From NCBI GenBank assembly GCA_944389145.1, contig CALXLH010000010.1:1-64000 (forward strand): DNA of 64,000 bases, in the 5' to 3' direction. This DNA is from an uncultured Spirochaetaceae bacterium (GTDB lineage Bacteria; Spirochaetota; Spirochaetia; Sphaerochaetales; Sphaerochaetaceae). The notes under the pieces are model-generated. The model saw only the letters and a list, made by a program, of their open reading frames with translations, ran no database searches and had not been told where the DNA came from. Position numbers and translations under genes: made by a program. Below are positions 51,345 through 60,179 of the stretch, piece after piece. Each line of letters begins with the position of its first letter. Position 1 is the stretch's first letter.

Positions 51345-52221
51345 TGGCCCGCTGCTGTCTCTTCCTCCTGTACTCACGGGGGCTCTCTCCCTCATATGAG
51401 GAGAAGGAAGAGGAGAATAGGGTCGGGGAGGAGTACCCGACAGATTCCGCGATATCCACGATGCTGCTACTGCTGCTTGAGAGCATCTGCTTTGCCCTCT
51501 CCATCCTCATCTCCCTTATCTTCCATCCGGGGGAGACTCCGTATATCTCATGGCATATGCGCGTAAGCTGCGACCTTGAGCAGTTCATCGCTGAGCAGAG
51601 CCTTGCCACGGTCCATTCCTGATCAAGCGAGCCTGATATCTCGTTCCATAGGCTCTCCATCCTTGATCTTATCCTTGCCTTCTCCTCAGACTCCCCTGAG
51701 CTGAATAGCCTTCTCAGCAGCAGCAATAGCAGCCTCTCCGCAAGCTCTATCGTCTCGGAGCTCTCATTCGTGCAATGGAGATCTTCCCGGAGGATGCAGG
51801 AGGCAAGCTCGCGATACAGCGATACCTCCGATATGCGGTATACCTTCCAGTCGAAGTCCTCGCTGGAAAGGATCGGCGATGAGGCATAGAACGTGAGCCA
51901 CAGATGCTCCCAAGGCTCTGGCCCGACAGTCTCCTCCCTGTGGCCCTGCCCATTGGGAGACGAGATGAATATCTCTCCTTCCTCCACCTCAAAGACCGTT
52001 CCGTCCTCGAGGATGAAGCGCCCTTTTCCCGATAGCGTGGCCACGATGACGGAGAAGCCTCTCCTCTTCGGCCGCTCTACCCAGAATCCTACATCATGGT
52101 GTCCATAGCCTCCCTGTTTCAGAAGCGCCTGCGAGAACGGATATGCCTCTGCTATGCGCGTGGAGAGATGCCATTTCTCCAGGCTTGTGACGCTATGGAT
52201 CACCTCCTTGCGAAACTGCAT
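51286..52221 (-). CDS. AraC family transcriptional regulator
   Basis: The 311-residue regulator has a cupin sensor part (ILEDGTVFEVEEGEIFISSPNG is split over about 74-95) and C-terminal AraC helices with WTVARLCSAMNCSRSQLTRI and SFSSYEGESPREYRRKR. The last 23 residues lie beyond the domain and are read from DNA shared with yhbY. A TATCAT at 52233-52228 would start transcription at the first base of the ATG, so the mRNA may be leaderless. It is divergent from the RarA-C/transporter operon, with 21-bp spaced direct repeats between. Confidence 0.9.
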   Translation of the reverse strand: MQFRKEVIHSVTSLEKWHLSTRIAEAYPFSQALLKQGGYGHHDVGFWVERPKRRGFSVIVATLSGKGRFILEDGTVFEVEEGEIFISSPNGQGHREETVGPEPWEHLWLTFYASSPILSSEDFDWKVYRISEVSLYRELASCILREDLHCTNESSETIELAERLLLLLLRRLFSSGESEEKARIRSRMESLWNEISGSLDQEWTVARLCSAMNCSRSQLTRICHEIYGVSPGWKIREMRMERAKQMLSSSSSSIVDIAESVGYSSPTLFSSSFSSYEGESPREYRRKRQQRAIRSDSASYLDQESGDRTPQ

Positions 52222-52227
52222 GCTTTC

Positions 52228-52256
52228 ATGATATCACAGCTGTAAAGATGCTACAA
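52228..52256 (-). promoter_or_regulatory. Promoter of AraC gene (leaderless)
   Basis: On the minus strand TTGTAG (52256-52251), 17 bp, TATCAT (52233-52228), then six bases to the ATG. The -35 overlaps one of the TACAAAT repeats, which fits autoregulation. Confidence 0.5.
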
Positions 52257-52279
52257 ATCATGAAGTTTTCGTTACAAAT
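52252..52279 (+). promoter_or_regulatory. AraC-type direct-repeat operator
   Basis: TACAAAT occurs at 52252-52258 and 52273-52279, spaced 21 bp start to start, or two helical turns. This is the spacing of AraC half-sites. They lie between the divergent regulator and the transporter operon. Confidence 0.6.
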
Positions 52280-52303
52280 AGGTAAGGAATATCCAATGTG
52301 ATT

Positions 52304-52312
52304 TGGTATCAT
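52304..52312 (+). promoter_or_regulatory. Extended -10 promoter of RarA-C/transporter operon
   Basis: TGG precedes TATCAT (52307-52312) with no good -35, as expected for an activator-dependent promoter. CGGAGG (52324-52329) lies 5 nt before the ATG at 52335. Confidence 0.5.
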
Positions 52313-52334
52313 CAGATGTATTTCGGAGGCTTTG

Positions 52335-52913
52335 ATGGAAAATTTCCCATATGATCCATGGCAGAAGTGCAAGACCGTAAGCGGACTTGCAGCGGACCTC
52401 GTCATCTCGGCCCTGCAGAAGGAGATCAGGAGAGGACATGAGGAGAACGCGGCTACGCTGGCGTATGAGATGCTGATCACCAGCGAGGATATGGAGAACT
52501 ATCTCTGGTACCGCCTGCGCACGATAAGCGTGGAGGATGTAGGATTCGGCGATACGTTCGCTCCCGTGCTGATCGGGCAGCTTGACGGGATGAGAAGGCT
52601 CGTGCCGACCCATGATGGAGACAGGTATCTTCTTGCGATACATGCGGTACGCTATCTCTGCAAGGCTCGCAAGGACCGCTCCAGCGATGAGATGCTCAAC
52701 TGGATCATGAAGGAGTACAAGGCTGGGAACCTGAGGCCTCAGATTCCTGACTACGCCATCGACAAGCACACCCTCCAGGGCCAGATGGAAGGGCGTACCG
52801 AGGATGATTTCTATGCTGAAGGGTCTAAGGTCTACCCGGAATGGGAAGGCCGCGACAAGACATACAGGGAGAGGATACTGAAGATCCTGGAGTCCCAGAA
52901 GAAACAGGGTTGA
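52335..52913 (+). CDS. Stand-alone RarA/MgsA C-terminal-domain protein (first copy)
   Basis: The 192-residue protein resembles the C-terminal clamp-loader-like domain of RarA/MgsA ATPases: ISALQKEIRRGHEENAATLA corresponds to the family's LHKSIRGSDPDAAL region, and ISVEDVGFGD to IASEDVGNAD. The N-terminal AAA+ domain is missing altogether: no Walker motifs are present. In RarA this domain makes the tetramer and contacts partner proteins. ATG 52335, not TTG 52332, fits the Shine-Dalgarno. It is the first gene of a sugar-importer operon; a second copy stands at 56009. Its role there is unknown. Confidence 0.75.
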   Translation: MENFPYDPWQKCKTVSGLAADLVISALQKEIRRGHEENAATLAYEMLITSEDMENYLWYRLRTISVEDVGFGDTFAPVLIGQLDGMRRLVPTHDGDRYLLAIHAVRYLCKARKDRSSDEMLNWIMKEYKAGNLRPQIPDYAIDKHTLQGQMEGRTEDDFYAEGSKVYPEWEGRDKTYRERILKILESQKKQG

Positions 52914-52924
52914 GGAGGAGAAAG

Positions 52925-54238
52925 ATGAGAAGATCAGCTCTTACCGTACTCGTTGCGCTTCTTGCGATTTCGATGGCTTTTGCCGGTGGAAGCAGTGAGA
53001 AGAACGCTGAGTCCGACCAGAGGGTCGTTACCACAGTCTGCAGGGCATCCTATGCCAATGAGGTGTGGTATAACGAGATGAACAAGGCCTTCGAGGAGGA
53101 GACCGGTATCCATGTCGTCGTCCAGCCGACGCCGGGTAACGACGCGGACCATGACGCGAAGGTGAATATCGACCTGACGGCCGGAAGCACCATCGATGTC
53201 ATCCCGTCGCTTGGACCAAGGTACTATGCTGCCAGGGTCGAGGCAGGCTTCTTCGTTCCGCTCAGGGAACTGGTCGAGGGCGAGGGGATCAACGCCGAGG
53301 AGAAGTTCGGCGCCAACCTTCCCGTGGAGGAGGATGGAGACTACTACTCGCTTCCTTCGAAGATCGAGGCTTACTGCGTGTTCTATAACAAGGACCTCTT
53401 CGATAAGGCCGGACTGCCGTATCCTTCGACGACCGAGCCCTGGACCTGGGAGGACTATCAGGAGATCGCCATTGCCCTTTCCGATGCTGATGCCGGCGTA
53501 TATGGCTCATTCATGAACGCCGAGAACCCATGGATCATCATCTCCTCCGTGCAGAAGGAGGATCCGTTCTATACGGAGGATGGAACCTGCAATTTCGATA
53601 CTCCTGTCCGCCGCGAGGCTATCGAGTGGTTCTATGATATGACCCACGAGCTTGGCTGCCAGATGCCGGTTTCGGAGATCATGAACGAGAACGTCTCCTG
53701 GAACTACTATGCGATGGCCGGAGATCATCTCGCGATGTTCTCTCAGGGCAACTGGTTCACCAGGCTCCTCAACAGCCAGGCTGACTATCCTAGGGACTGG
53801 AAGTACGGCATCGCCAGGACTCCGGCTCCTGAGGGCTATGACAACAACATCGTCAGCGCTGCGTACAACTCGATCAACGTCAACGCGGAGCATCCAGAGG
53901 AAGCTCTTGAGTACGTCATCTGGCTCTCCGAGAACCAGTGGAAGTTCGAGGGCGGAATCCCTGCATACGCAGAGATGACGGAAGAGGACCGGGAGATCGC
54001 GTTCGGATCGATCGCAGAGGCCTCTGACGGGCAGATCACCGTAGATGATCTCTACAACTGCCTTGTCAACAACGGCATGGGCGCCGTCCAGTCCGATATC
54101 ATCGGAGTCGCCGCTGATGAGTACAACAGGATCGCCAACGAGGAGCTTCAGGCATACTTCCTTGACCTGCAGGACCTCGATACCGCGATGGCGAACATCA
54201 CAAGGCGCGTTAACGAAGCTATAGCGAGCTATATGTGA
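52925..54238 (+). CDS. Sugar ABC transporter substrate-binding protein
   Basis: The 437-residue family 1 binding protein has a signal peptide ending in MAFAGGSSEKNAE with no lipobox cysteine. The mature part shows the usual GLPYPSTTEPWTWEDYQEIA region. ATG 52925 has GAGGAGG about 6 nt upstream. It lies between two stretches encoding RarA-C proteins and before two permeases. A strong hairpin follows the stop. Confidence 0.92.
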   Translation: MRRSALTVLVALLAISMAFAGGSSEKNAESDQRVVTTVCRASYANEVWYNEMNKAFEEETGIHVVVQPTPGNDADHDAKVNIDLTAGSTIDVIPSLGPRYYAARVEAGFFVPLRELVEGEGINAEEKFGANLPVEEDGDYYSLPSKIEAYCVFYNKDLFDKAGLPYPSTTEPWTWEDYQEIAIALSDADAGVYGSFMNAENPWIIISSVQKEDPFYTEDGTCNFDTPVRREAIEWFYDMTHELGCQMPVSEIMNENVSWNYYAMAGDHLAMFSQGNWFTRLLNSQADYPRDWKYGIARTPAPEGYDNNIVSAAYNSINVNAEHPEEALEYVIWLSENQWKFEGGIPAYAEMTEEDREIAFGSIAEASDGQITVDDLYNCLVNNGMGAVQSDIIGVAADEYNRIANEELQAYFLDLQDLDTAMANITRRVNEAIASYM

Positions 54239-54245
54239 TTATGAC

Positions 54246-54273
54246 CGGCCTCCACTCTGTGGGGGCCGCTTTG
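54246..54273 (+). terminator. Hairpin after binding-protein gene
   Basis: CGGCCTCCA (54246-54254) pairs with TGGGGGCCG (54260-54268) with one G-U pair, followed by CTTTGATTT. It is inside the operon, so partial termination or mRNA stabilisation is likely. Confidence 0.7.
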
Positions 54274-54289
54274 ATTTCCCATTAGATAG

Positions 54290-55192
54290 ATGAGTAAAAG
54301 CAGACTTTCTAAGAGCGGAAGGAGAGATGAGAGGACCGGTTATCTGATGGTCCTTCCTTTCGTTATCATGTTTGCCGTCTTCAAGCTCTATCCGATGCTC
54401 TATGGCATCCTGGTGAGCTTCTGGAAGCGCAATTCGCTCCGTACCCGCGCCTCCACGGACTTCGCGGGTCTCGATAACTACATCACGGCCATACAGACCT
54501 CGACGGTCTGGAAATCGTTCCTCCATTCGATCATCTTCTCGGTGATATACGTCATCCTGGTGATGATCCTCGGCTTCATCATAGCCGTGCTGTTCAACAA
54601 GCGCTTTGCCGGCCGTACCGCCGTCAGGACGATGTTCTACATGCCATATGTCACGAACATGATTGCCGTAGGTATCGTGTTCAAGTATATGCTCAATCCG
54701 ACGCATGGTCCTGTCAACGCGCTATGGCGCCTCTTCGGGAGCGCAGGGCCCCAGTGGTTCAACAGCCCGTATCTCGCGCTTCCCACCGCCACGGTGGTCG
54801 CTGTCTGGGCGGCCCTTGCCTTCGTCATCATCACGATACTCGCCGCGCTCCAGGATGTCCCTGAGGAGCTCTTCGAGGTCGCTGAGATCGAGGGTGCAGG
54901 AAGGCTGCAGAGGATCCGCTATGTCATCCTGCCGATGATAGCGCCGACATTGTTCATGCTCCTGACGATCTGCATCATCAACTCGTTCCGCAACTACACC
55001 ACGATCGTCGCCCTGACGAACGGCGGTCCGGGAACGGCATCGAGGGTGCTGTCGCTGCAGATCTACGAGGACGCGTTCACATACGCCAAGTACGGGGTGG
55101 CATCCGCGGAGGGCGTGCTGTTCGCCGCGTTCATAATCGCGATCAACGCGATCGTCTCGAAAGTGAGGTCAAGATGCCTGGAAAGACTTTAG
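54290..55192 (+). CDS. Sugar ABC transporter permease (MalF-type)
   Basis: The 300-residue protein has six membrane segments and the EAA loop ELFEVAEIEGAGRLQRIRYV. The Shine-Dalgarno is weak. It overlaps the next permease by 19 nt. No ATPase gene is present in the operon. Confidence 0.92.
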   Translation: MSKSRLSKSGRRDERTGYLMVLPFVIMFAVFKLYPMLYGILVSFWKRNSLRTRASTDFAGLDNYITAIQTSTVWKSFLHSIIFSVIYVILVMILGFIIAVLFNKRFAGRTAVRTMFYMPYVTNMIAVGIVFKYMLNPTHGPVNALWRLFGSAGPQWFNSPYLALPTATVVAVWAALAFVIITILAALQDVPEELFEVAEIEGAGRLQRIRYVILPMIAPTLFMLLTICIINSFRNYTTIVALTNGGPGTASRVLSLQIYEDAFTYAKYGVASAEGVLFAAFIIAINAIVSKVRSRCLERL

Positions 55193-56004
55193 AGAGCAAG
55201 GGAAGAAACGCTGCCTTCGCCATTGTCATGTGGATCCTTGCCATACTGATGGTCATGCCATTCGTGATGATGGTGATCATATCATTCCGCACGCAGGGCG
55301 AGGCGTATGAGCCTATCTTCGCGCCATTCACCCCGATACTCCGCAACTACGAGCAGGTGTTAGGGCATGAGAACTTCATCGACTGGTATACCAATACCTT
55401 CGAGACGGTGCTGATAACGATAGCGATACGCCTTCTGGTGACGCTTCCGGCGGCCTATTCGTTCAGCAGGATACGCTTCCGCGGCTCCAGGCTGATCATG
55501 GCCGTGCTGATGGCAACGCTGATGGTGCCGGGAGAGACGACGATGGTGCCGAGGTACCTCTACTTCAGCAACATCCATCTCCTAGACAGCATGTGGGTCA
55601 TAATCCTCCCTGAGATAAGCGAGGTGTTCTATCTGATGCTCATGTCCGAGTTCTTCCGCTCTATCCCGGAGGATCTCTCGGAGGCTGCGAAGATCGATGG
55701 GCTTGGGCACTGGAAGATACTCCTGACGATCTTCATACCGCTTTCCGGGCCGGCGATAGCGACGACGGTGCTTTTCAGCTTCATAAACATATGGAACAAC
55801 TTCCTTGATCCATATCTCTTCATCAGCACGATCGACCATCAGCTGATAACCCCGGCCCTGCGCTTCTTCCAGGGAAGGGGAGGCGCGGACGTGCCGGTCC
55901 AGCTTGCCGGAGCATCGGTTGCGACGATACCTATTATCGTGCTATTCATATTTACCCAGAAGTACTTCGTCGCAGGAGTATCATCTTCTGGAATCAAGGG
56001 GTGA
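55174..56004 (+). CDS. Sugar ABC transporter permease (MalG-type)
   Basis: The 276-residue protein has the EAA loop DLSEAAKIDGLGHWKILLTI and the MalG-like end KYFVAGVSSSGIKG. It overlaps the first permease by 19 nt and is followed 4 nt later by the second RarA-C gene. Confidence 0.92.
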   Translation: MPGKTLESKGRNAAFAIVMWILAILMVMPFVMMVIISFRTQGEAYEPIFAPFTPILRNYEQVLGHENFIDWYTNTFETVLITIAIRLLVTLPAAYSFSRIRFRGSRLIMAVLMATLMVPGETTMVPRYLYFSNIHLLDSMWVIILPEISEVFYLMLMSEFFRSIPEDLSEAAKIDGLGHWKILLTIFIPLSGPAIATTVLFSFINIWNNFLDPYLFISTIDHQLITPALRFFQGRGGADVPVQLAGASVATIPIIVLFIFTQKYFVAGVSSSGIKG

Positions 56005-56008
56005 TGGA

Positions 56009-56635
56009 ATGAGTGAGTTCATGTCATATGATCCGTGGGCGAAGGTTACCACGAGGAACGGAATCGCAGGCGATGAGATCATCAGCATGCTGCAGAAGTC
56101 GATACGGCGCGGCCTTGAGCATAATGCCCTTGCCGCTGCCTATGAGATGTATATAACCAGCCCTCAGTTCGAGGATAAGATGTGGAGGCGCCTTCTCGCG
56201 ATAAGCGTCGAGGACATCGGATTCGGGGACGTGCATGCTCCAGAGCTGATCTATACGCTCTACAACATGCGCAAGGAATTCCTCTATCAGGATGGAGACC
56301 GCCCGATGTTCTTCGTCCATGCGATCCGCTATCTCTGCCGCCAGAAGAAGGAGAGGTCCAGCGATAACGTTAAGAACATGCTGATCAAGGATTTCGCCCA
56401 TGGCCGCGTTGCCGAGGTGCCTGACTACGCCTATGACCTTCATACCGCGAAGGGAAGGGAGATGGGTCGCGATGAGGTCCACTTCCTTACGGAGGCGAGC
56501 AAGGTGATCCCGCAGCTTGAGGGCGAGGACATCAAGAAGATATATCAGGAGTATCTTGAGTACTGCGAGCATGAGAAGGAGGATACGGGAAAGCCTGAGG
56601 TCGCTCCTTTCGAGTACAACAGCTGGCAGTATTGA
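56009..56635 (+). CDS. Stand-alone RarA/MgsA C-terminal-domain protein (second copy)
   Basis: The 208-residue protein is a paralogue of the product of 52335, with matching blocks YDPWAK, LQKSIRRG, ISVEDIGFGD, AIRYLCR and KERSSDN. The end of the RarA family domain is visible as VPDYAYDLHTAKGREMGRD. As in the first copy, no AAA+ ATPase part is present. The start at 56009 has AAGGGGTGA upstream, and the open frame back to 55904 is a shadow. The two copies bracket the importer, and the stop overlaps the phosphodiesterase start. Confidence 0.78.
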   Translation: MSEFMSYDPWAKVTTRNGIAGDEIISMLQKSIRRGLEHNALAAAYEMYITSPQFEDKMWRRLLAISVEDIGFGDVHAPELIYTLYNMRKEFLYQDGDRPMFFVHAIRYLCRQKKERSSDNVKNMLIKDFAHGRVAEVPDYAYDLHTAKGREMGRDEVHFLTEASKVIPQLEGEDIKKIYQEYLEYCEHEKEDTGKPEVAPFEYNSWQY

Positions 56636-57741
56636 TGAAGGCCGCGCTGATATCCATAGATGGGCTTGATCATGAGGACCTCCCGGTGTTCTCCCGAACG
56701 GAGAGCCTTGGGAGGCTCATTGCATCTGCCCAGATCGCAAGGAGCATGGCGATAACACCGGCCCAGACCTATCCGTGCCATGCGTCGGTACTGTCTGGCT
56801 GCTATCCTGAGCATACGGGAGTCATCGATAACCTCTCGCATCCGGACCTCTCCTGGCAGTGGTGGCGGAGCGCGATAAGGACGCCCATACTCACAGACTG
56901 GGCCAGGAATGCGGGACTCTCCACCGCCGCGGTCTGCTTTCCGATGACAGCGGGGGCGGATATCGACTTCCTAGTTCCTGAGATATGGACGGAGAATGCA
57001 GGCGATGATACCGATCCTGTGTTCAGGGCCTCTTGTTCCGAGAAGGGCTACAGGTATTATCTACGGCATAAGGACAGGCTTGACTGGATGAGGACTCCCG
57101 GAATGGATCTATTCGCGGCTGCCGTCTTCGAGGATATCATCAGGGAGGAGCAGCCTGACCTTGCGCTGCTGCATCTTTCATACCTGGATCATCAGAAGCA
57201 CCTTCATGGCCCATCTGCCGCATCGGTTCCGCATGCAGTGGCCTTTATCGATGGCCTGATGAATGGCGTGCTGGATGCTCTCGGTGACGACTATATGGTA
57301 TTCATCATCGGAGACCATGGCCACAGGCCGCAGGCAAGGTCCCTTTCGATCCCTGCCGAAGGCATGGTCGTGCATCCGACAGGAATGAGTGCCGAGATCT
57401 ATCTTGATGGGATGGGCGAGGATGAGGCTGTCTCATATCTTCGCGGTGTCGATGGGGTAGGAAGGGTATATGGCAAGGATGAGCTTTCCTGCCTGCATCT
57501 GCCTGCCTCTTTCGATATCTTCGTCGTCGCAGACGATGGCTGCGCGTTCAGCGCCACGGGAAAGGTGACCCCGTCAGGCCATGGCTATGCCGGGGATGAT
57601 GGACCTTATCCGCCGTTCATAGCATATGGGCTTCCTCAGGCCTTCAGAAGCACAGCCTGCTCCTTGGTGGATGAGGCTCCGACTGTCCTCAAGGCTCTCG
57701 GCATCGATATGCCAGGCACGGATGGCCGTCCATTGATATGA
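56635..57741 (+). CDS. Type I phosphodiesterase/nucleotide pyrophosphatase family protein
   Basis: The 368-residue protein belongs to the alkaline-phosphatase superfamily (PF01663 type). Metal and catalytic residues can be seen: D9 in ISIDG, nucleophile T45 in PAQTYPCHAS, the Asp-His of LDHQKH, and GDHGH. There is no signal peptide, so it works in the cytoplasm on a phosphodiester or phosphate monoester, perhaps a product of the imported compound. It is the last gene of the operon. Confidence 0.88.
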   Translation: MKAALISIDGLDHEDLPVFSRTESLGRLIASAQIARSMAITPAQTYPCHASVLSGCYPEHTGVIDNLSHPDLSWQWWRSAIRTPILTDWARNAGLSTAAVCFPMTAGADIDFLVPEIWTENAGDDTDPVFRASCSEKGYRYYLRHKDRLDWMRTPGMDLFAAAVFEDIIREEQPDLALLHLSYLDHQKHLHGPSAASVPHAVAFIDGLMNGVLDALGDDYMVFIIGDHGHRPQARSLSIPAEGMVVHPTGMSAEIYLDGMGEDEAVSYLRGVDGVGRVYGKDELSCLHLPASFDIFVVADDGCAFSATGKVTPSGHGYAGDDGPYPPFIAYGLPQAFRSTACSLVDEAPTVLKALGIDMPGTDGRPLI

Positions 57742-57806
57742 CTGCCTGACGCTGCAGCGGGTGATTCCGGTTTTGAAGCTTCTGTCCAATCACATAACCT
57801 AAGAAT

Positions 57807-57835
57807 GGAGGGATGCCGTGCTGCAGCATCCCTCC
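57807..57835. terminator. Terminator between convergent operons
   Basis: GGAGGGATGC (57807-57816) pairs perfectly with GCATCCCTCC (57826-57835) over a 9-nt loop. Both sides are fairly T-rich in their direction. Confidence 0.75.
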
Positions 57836-57844
57836 TCATTCTCG

Positions 57845-59503
57845 TCATTCTTCCGCTTCGAGCCTTAGCGTGATCGTTGTCGCATCGCAGAGCTCTGCCG
57901 GGCCGAAGTACTGGATCGCGCCAGGGTAGTGGTAGCATGTCTCCGCTGCCCACTTGGCGCGCCTCCTGGCGAATTCCTTGAATGGCTTCCCGTTCAGATC
58001 GACAAGTGCCTTCTTGATTACCGGCTTGTCCTTTCCTCCGCGTCTCTCTATGTCCATCATCTTCGTAAGCGGCATGCCTCCTGCCGTCCATTCATCCGGA
58101 CTCTTCGAGAGGTTCTTCACCGAGGACATGTATCCGGTGCATCCGCATTGTATCAGCAGGAATGCCGTATAGCCGAGGGAATAGCAGTAATCGGCATCGA
58201 AGTTGGATGGGAAAGCGGCCCTTCCCTCATAGCCGAAGAAGTGATGCATCGGGCTGAACTTTCCGTTGTACTTTCCTTCCTGCTTCAGCTCCTGGAGCCT
58301 TCCTGCGACGATCTTGGACAGAAGCTTCTCCGTCTCTATCCTGGATACCTGCACGTTTCCATGCGGATCGCGATCCATCAGCAGCTGTTCCTGTATGTCC
58401 AGCGGAAGCATGTTGAAGACCCTCATCGATTCCACAGAGAGCGATGCGGTCAGGAAGCCAAGCCTCTCATCCCAGGAGGGAAGGCGGGCGAACCTGTCTC
58501 CATTCTTAGCCAGCGTCTCATTTATCTCGGATATAAGCTGGCGTACCTCCGGCACGAACTCGATAAGTCCCTCTGGAACGATGACTATGCCGAAGTTGAA
58601 GCCCTGCGTAGCTCTCTTAACCACGCTATCGGCTATCGTGTCAGCAATCGTTGCAAGATCCGTTCCGTCCCTCTCCACCTCCTCGGAGATCAGGCAGATA
58701 TTCGGATGTGTCTGCAGCGCGCACTCAAGCGCGATATGGGAAGCCGAACGGCCCATGAGCTTGATGAAGTGCCAGTACTTCTTGGCGCTGTTGGCATCCC
58801 TCATGATATTCCCGATCAGCTCGGAGTATGTCTTCGTGGCCGTATCGAAGCCGAATGATGCCTCGATATCATCATTGCGGAGATCACCATCGATGGTCTT
58901 GGGACATCCTATGACCTGGCAGCCTATCTCATGCTCTGCGAAGTATTCCGCGAGCATGGCGGCATTCGTATTGGAGTCATCGCCTCCGATGATGACGATC
59001 GCGGTCATGCCATGCTTCTTAGCGACTTCGCCGACGATCATGAACTGCTCCTCCGTCTCCAGCTTCGTGCGTCCGGAGCCGATCATATCGAAGCCGCCCG
59101 TATTGCGGTACTTGGCGATCGTATCTGCGGTGAGGGTGATGTAGTTGTCCTCCAGAAGCCCGCTCGGGCCTCCCTTGAATCCAAGGAGTATGTTGTCTTC
59201 GTCTCCTTCCTTCAATGCATCATAGAGACCTGCGATGACATTGTGGCCTCCCGGAGCCTGACCGCCTGAGAGGATCACTCCCACCACATGCTTCTTCGCC
59301 CTTGGCTTCTTTCCCTTTGCTCCGAAGTATAGCTCCTTCTGCCCATAAAGCTTAGGGAAGAGCTCCCTTATCTTCTCCTCATCGCCGCTTGCTGTCGTGG
59401 CATCGCCCTCTGTCACGGCTATTCCCTTGATGCCCCCCCTGAGCATCTTCGGCAGCTTCGGCTGGTATGAGTATCTTACGGATTGCAGCGTCGAGTATTC
59501 CAT
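57845..59503 (-). CDS. pfp: PPi-dependent 6-phosphofructokinase (long form)
   Basis: The 552-residue enzyme phosphorylates fructose-6-phosphate with pyrophosphate. GGDDS (173-177) and PKTIDGDL (201-208) are the residues that mark PPi rather than ATP use. The length matches the long spirochaetal and plant-type enzymes. AGGAGG lies just upstream of ATG 59503. It is a single gene, convergent with the phosphodiesterase. Confidence 0.95.
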   Translation of the reverse strand: MEYSTLQSVRYSYQPKLPKMLRGGIKGIAVTEGDATTASGDEEKIRELFPKLYGQKELYFGAKGKKPRAKKHVVGVILSGGQAPGGHNVIAGLYDALKEGDEDNILLGFKGGPSGLLEDNYITLTADTIAKYRNTGGFDMIGSGRTKLETEEQFMIVGEVAKKHGMTAIVIIGGDDSNTNAAMLAEYFAEHEIGCQVIGCPKTIDGDLRNDDIEASFGFDTATKTYSELIGNIMRDANSAKKYWHFIKLMGRSASHIALECALQTHPNICLISEEVERDGTDLATIADTIADSVVKRATQGFNFGIVIVPEGLIEFVPEVRQLISEINETLAKNGDRFARLPSWDERLGFLTASLSVESMRVFNMLPLDIQEQLLMDRDPHGNVQVSRIETEKLLSKIVAGRLQELKQEGKYNGKFSPMHHFFGYEGRAAFPSNFDADYCYSLGYTAFLLIQCGCTGYMSSVKNLSKSPDEWTAGGMPLTKMMDIERRGGKDKPVIKKALVDLNGKPFKEFARRRAKWAAETCYHYPGAIQYFGPAELCDATTITLRLEAEE

Positions 59504-59546
59504 CTGAACCTCCTATCCACTCTATAGTAATTCAGAGGAAAAAGTA

Positions 59547-59575
59547 TTTCCACATCAATACCTCTCTGCTACCAT
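59547..59575 (+). promoter_or_regulatory. Possible leaderless promoter of DUF188 gene
   Basis: TTTCCA (59547-59552), 17 bp, TACCAT (59570-59575), then six bases to ATG 59582. Each box matches four of six, so this is tentative. No Shine-Dalgarno precedes the gene. Confidence 0.35.
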
Positions 59576-59581
59576 CGAAAC

Positions 59582-60127
59582 ATGGCAAGGATATATATAG
59601 ACGCAGACTCCATTCCGGAACGCCACCGCTCGATAGTGCTGAGGCGCATCATCGGCAAGGCACATAGCGCATGGTTCGTCGCTGACCGCCGCCTGCAGGA
59701 TGTGGAGAGGGCGATAGAGGAGGACAAGCGGCTGCGCCGCGCACCATTCCGGGATACCCTTACGCGTGAGGAGGCAAGGAAGATCGGCTCCGAGATCCAT
59801 ATGGTCGTCGTGGATAGCGGCGCAGATAGCGCTGATGATGAGATCGTCAGGATTGCCGAGGTTCCGGCGCTGGCCATCACTCATGACATCCCTCTGGCAG
59901 CCAGGCTTCTGGATAAGGGCCTTGCCGTCATAGATGACCGAGGCGGCCGCTACGATGCAGGGAGCATCAGGGAGCGCCTTTCCGAACGTGGGAACAACAG
60001 GATATTCAGGGAGATGGGGCTTTTCGATCAGCCGTCAAAGCGTTTCGATGAGCGCACGATACAGCGCTTTGCCGCAGCCTTTGATCATGCAGTCATAGAG
60101 TTAGATAATAATAATATTCCAGAATAG
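59582..60127 (+). CDS. DUF188 (YaiI/YqxD) family protein
   Basis: The 181-residue protein has the family blocks IYIDADSIP at the start and VVVDSGADSADDEIV, with ITHDIPLAARLLDKG. DUF188 is a PIN-like nuclease-fold family of unknown substrate. It is divergent from pfp and may be leaderless. Confidence 0.88.
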   Translation: MARIYIDADSIPERHRSIVLRRIIGKAHSAWFVADRRLQDVERAIEEDKRLRRAPFRDTLTREEARKIGSEIHMVVVDSGADSADDEIVRIAEVPALAITHDIPLAARLLDKGLAVIDDRGGRYDAGSIRERLSERGNNRIFREMGLFDQPSKRFDERTIQRFAAAFDHAVIELDNNNIPE

Positions 60128-60179
60128 GAATATAATAATAAATATTGGCATAAATACAGGGGCATGGCGTATATATGGC

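Noticed and set aside
57929-58858. 309-codon plus-strand frame opposite pfp
   Set aside because: It is the reverse shadow of pfp, whose PPi-PFK motifs are complete; no ribosome site precedes it.
60114-60133. AT-rich hairpin after the DUF188 gene as a terminator
   Set aside because: The stem ATATTCC/GGAATAT is weak and no T run follows.
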